Source of the DNA: Emydura subglobosa
Lineage: Eukaryota; Chordata; Testudines; Chelidae
Assembly: GCA_007922225.1 (NCBI GenBank)
Contig: ML679961.1
Coordinates: forward strand, 64,050,249 to 64,114,248
Direction: 5' to 3'
Length of the DNA: 64,000 nt
The notes under the pieces: model-generated
The model's input: only the letters and a program-made list of their open reading frames with translations
What the model was told of the DNA's origin: nothing
The model's database searches: none
Made by a program: the position numbers and the translations under genes
Shown here: positions 62,424 through 64,000 of the stretch, one piece after another
Layout: every line of letters begins with the position of its first letter
Position numbering within the stretch: the stretch's first letter is position 1

Positions 62424-63467
62424 TCATTCTAATCCCATCAGTTCCTGGAAGAACTTCCAGTCTCTTATTATGGGGTAGGCTAAGCTCAGGGCCATGAATT
62501 CTGTCTGTGCAATTCTATATTGTTAGCTGCACTTGCCTCATGGCATATGTATATACATCTCCATAGATGCATTGAAGGAATATAGTGCCCAAAGGTTTTC
62601 CCTCGCCCCCAGCCAGGTGTTCTCTGACCATTGTCTGGCCACAGCCCAAGTATATTAAGTCTTGGACCCTGACGCCATTAACCTGTACTGGAAACACCAG
62701 TCTCCCTGATCCCCTTTTGTCAGCTCTGGATTTGGCTACCCAGAGCTTTCTGTAACTGCAGTCCGTGTACAGACAATTTTGTCAGAAGTGGCCTGGCGTT
62801 CTCATGCAAAACAGTTGCCTGACTGGGGAGGTGCTTGAATTGTTTGGGCTCCCATGTTCAATGGTGTTCTTTGGGCCAGGCTGGAACTGCCCTCCTGTCC
62901 CATCTCTCCATGGGGGTAAACCCTGTGGTTGGTCATTACTCAGTTAATCATGTCCAGTTGGGAGTGGGCAGCCAAGTTTCTCTTGTGCTTCTTCTCCTCC
63001 ATGTTCCTCTAGTTGTCTGAGTTGGCCAGTGTTGAGTTGTGCCCCCTCTTGATATTTTCCAGGCAGGCTTAGTGGCCAGCATATAGTTCTCAGTCAACGT
63101 CGCCACTTCTGACAGCATCCAGCTAATGTCGTATCACCCACTCCCGTACTCTGGTCAGGAAGATGTGGAAGAATTGCTCTAAAACTACTTTCTCTGCTAC
63201 CTCTATTCCCATCTTTTCTTCAGGTGGGGGCCACCACCAGCAATATTCCTTTAAGGACTGTGCCACTGTCCTCATTTGGGCACCAGGTGCAAAAGTTTCT
63301 CATTGAAATCTCTGGTGGTGAGTCTCGTTGGAGATGCCAAAAGCATCCAAGATGGCTGCCTTGTATAGGGAATAATCTTGCACTGCTGCCAAGTCTAGGC
63401 TCTGGTATATGGCTTGGGCCAGGCCTGTCTGGTATGTTGCATTCAGGACCACCCAGCTCTCCACCAG
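62424..63467 (-). pseudogene. Decayed gag-protease of a SCAN-bearing Ty3/Gypsy (Gmr1-like) retrotransposon
   Basis: Minus-strand translation gives, in order, recognisable parts of a Gag-protease. First, from 63,467, a SCAN-like capsid region: LDLAAVQDYSLYKAAIL, DAFGISNETHHQRF, FAPGAQ, SLKEYCWWWPP, then EKVVLEQFFHIF and VREWVIRH. The VLEQF core and following helix are the SCAN signature. Further down, a remnant of a Cys-rich knuckle (NCLYTDCSYRKLW) leads into a retroviral-type aspartic protease: VFPVQVNGVRVQDLI, then YLGCGQTMV, then LQCIYGDVYTYAM and LAYPIIRDWKFF. The catalytic D-S-G is changed (Y-L-G), and several in-frame stops and frame changes are present, so it is dead. SCAN domains are thought to derive from such gag genes. 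Reverse transcriptase was not seen. The 5' side is cut at about 63,487. Confidence 0.75.
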
Positions 63468-63487
63468 CTACAAAACCTATGATGCTG

Positions 63488-64000
63488 TGTGATTGAATAT
63501 GACCATTTATATAATTGATATCGCCACTGTAATACAATTGCAGGAATACAATTGTAATACAATTGTACGAAGCATGTAAGGTGTCAATGGAAAAGTTATG
63601 ATTTGCTAAATAAGATTATCCTTTTAAATCCATGTATCATCACTGTATCTGAAGCTATGAATATTGGTTATGCATCTATATTTCAAATGTGTTTGTTCCT
63701 GGGGTAACACCCACTAGTTAGTTTACATCCAGTCTCACCAGACCATTGTGAATGGACTATTCGTGCTTGATGGCCCATTAAGGAAACTTCACTCTAACAA
63801 TGGGCCATCGAAGAACTTCATCCCACCCAGCAAGCCCTTTTTCCTATGGATGCCTTAGAAAGAATATGGTCAATGGCTGCCTCGGTGAGTCATCAAAGAA
63901 TGTAAGGACATGTGATATGCTCATGGGACCCTGCACTCCATCTTGAGCCAGTAACTTTCCATGCACCAGGGTTGTGTGGGGTGTGTTTGAGCCAAGTTTC
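63488..64000 (+). repeat. LTR-like repeat running off the window
   Basis: Starts TGTGATTGAATATG directly next to the gag relic, with a local tandem of AATACAATTG (three to four copies at 63,530-63,565). The following text resembles a common reptile LTR as I remember it (GTGTCAATGGAAAAGTTATG, then GATTTGCTAAATAAGATTATCC). Its other end lies outside the window, so the class and length are not certain. Confidence 0.4.

Noticed and set aside
43000..64000. PLEKHD1 exons expected on the minus strand next to CCDC177
   Set aside because: No text matching its pleckstrin-homology or C-terminal coiled-coil parts was found by eye; probably beyond the right edge.

Overview
The window is nuclear DNA of a vertebrate, most likely a turtle; a crocodilian or other reptile is the main alternative. 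It holds one intact intron-style vertebrate gene, two CpG islands, no operon structure, and a dense mix of transposable elements. The turtle call rests on repeat content: 3' fragments of CR1 LINEs, MIR/CORE-type SINEs, many small DNA transposons whose ends carry GTCTACAC-type sequence, PIF/Harbinger remnants, LTR insertions and a SCAN-type Ty3/Gypsy gag. I recognised these by eye, without database searches.

The only protein gene I can support is CCDC177 at 40,700-42,655 on the + strand. It is an uninterrupted 651-residue coiled-coil protein coded by a single exon, preceded by a splice acceptor and lying in a CpG island. A second CpG island at about 12,600-13,560 carries minus-strand splice-donor candidates. 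In human, as I remember it, CCDC177 lies next to SUSD6 in divergent orientation, so this island is most simply the SUSD6 promoter and non-coding first exon, with bases 1-12,900 in its first intron. No SUSD6 coding exon was found. PLEKHD1, the expected neighbour on the other side, was not found and probably lies beyond the right edge.

The rest is introns or intergenic DNA. From 1 to 12 kb there are two small DNA transposons and a CR1 copy with a transposon nested in it. From 13.8 to 25 kb there are many small DNA transposons, MIR and CR1 pieces, and a decayed Myb/SANT-like gene of a PIF/Harbinger element. From 25 to 33 kb there is a CR1 copy split at its 3' tail by a probable solo LTR, a hAT element with a perfect 8-base target duplication, and an LTR-like block followed by a degenerate tandem repeat. 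From 36 to 39 kb there is a diverged CR1 copy and a MIR-like SINE. Beyond CCDC177 (43-64 kb) come nested SINE and transposon insertions, a hAT element of about 740 bp, a degenerate 72-bp tandem array, a 1,059-bp solo LTR with a perfect 5-base target duplication, and a decayed gag-protease gene of a SCAN-bearing Gypsy retrotransposon.

I saw no new biological system. The points most worth a second look are the SCAN gag-protease relic, the 72-bp array, an unrecognised 107-codon open frame on the minus strand near 54.5 kb, and the paired CA/TG tracts just upstream of CCDC177.
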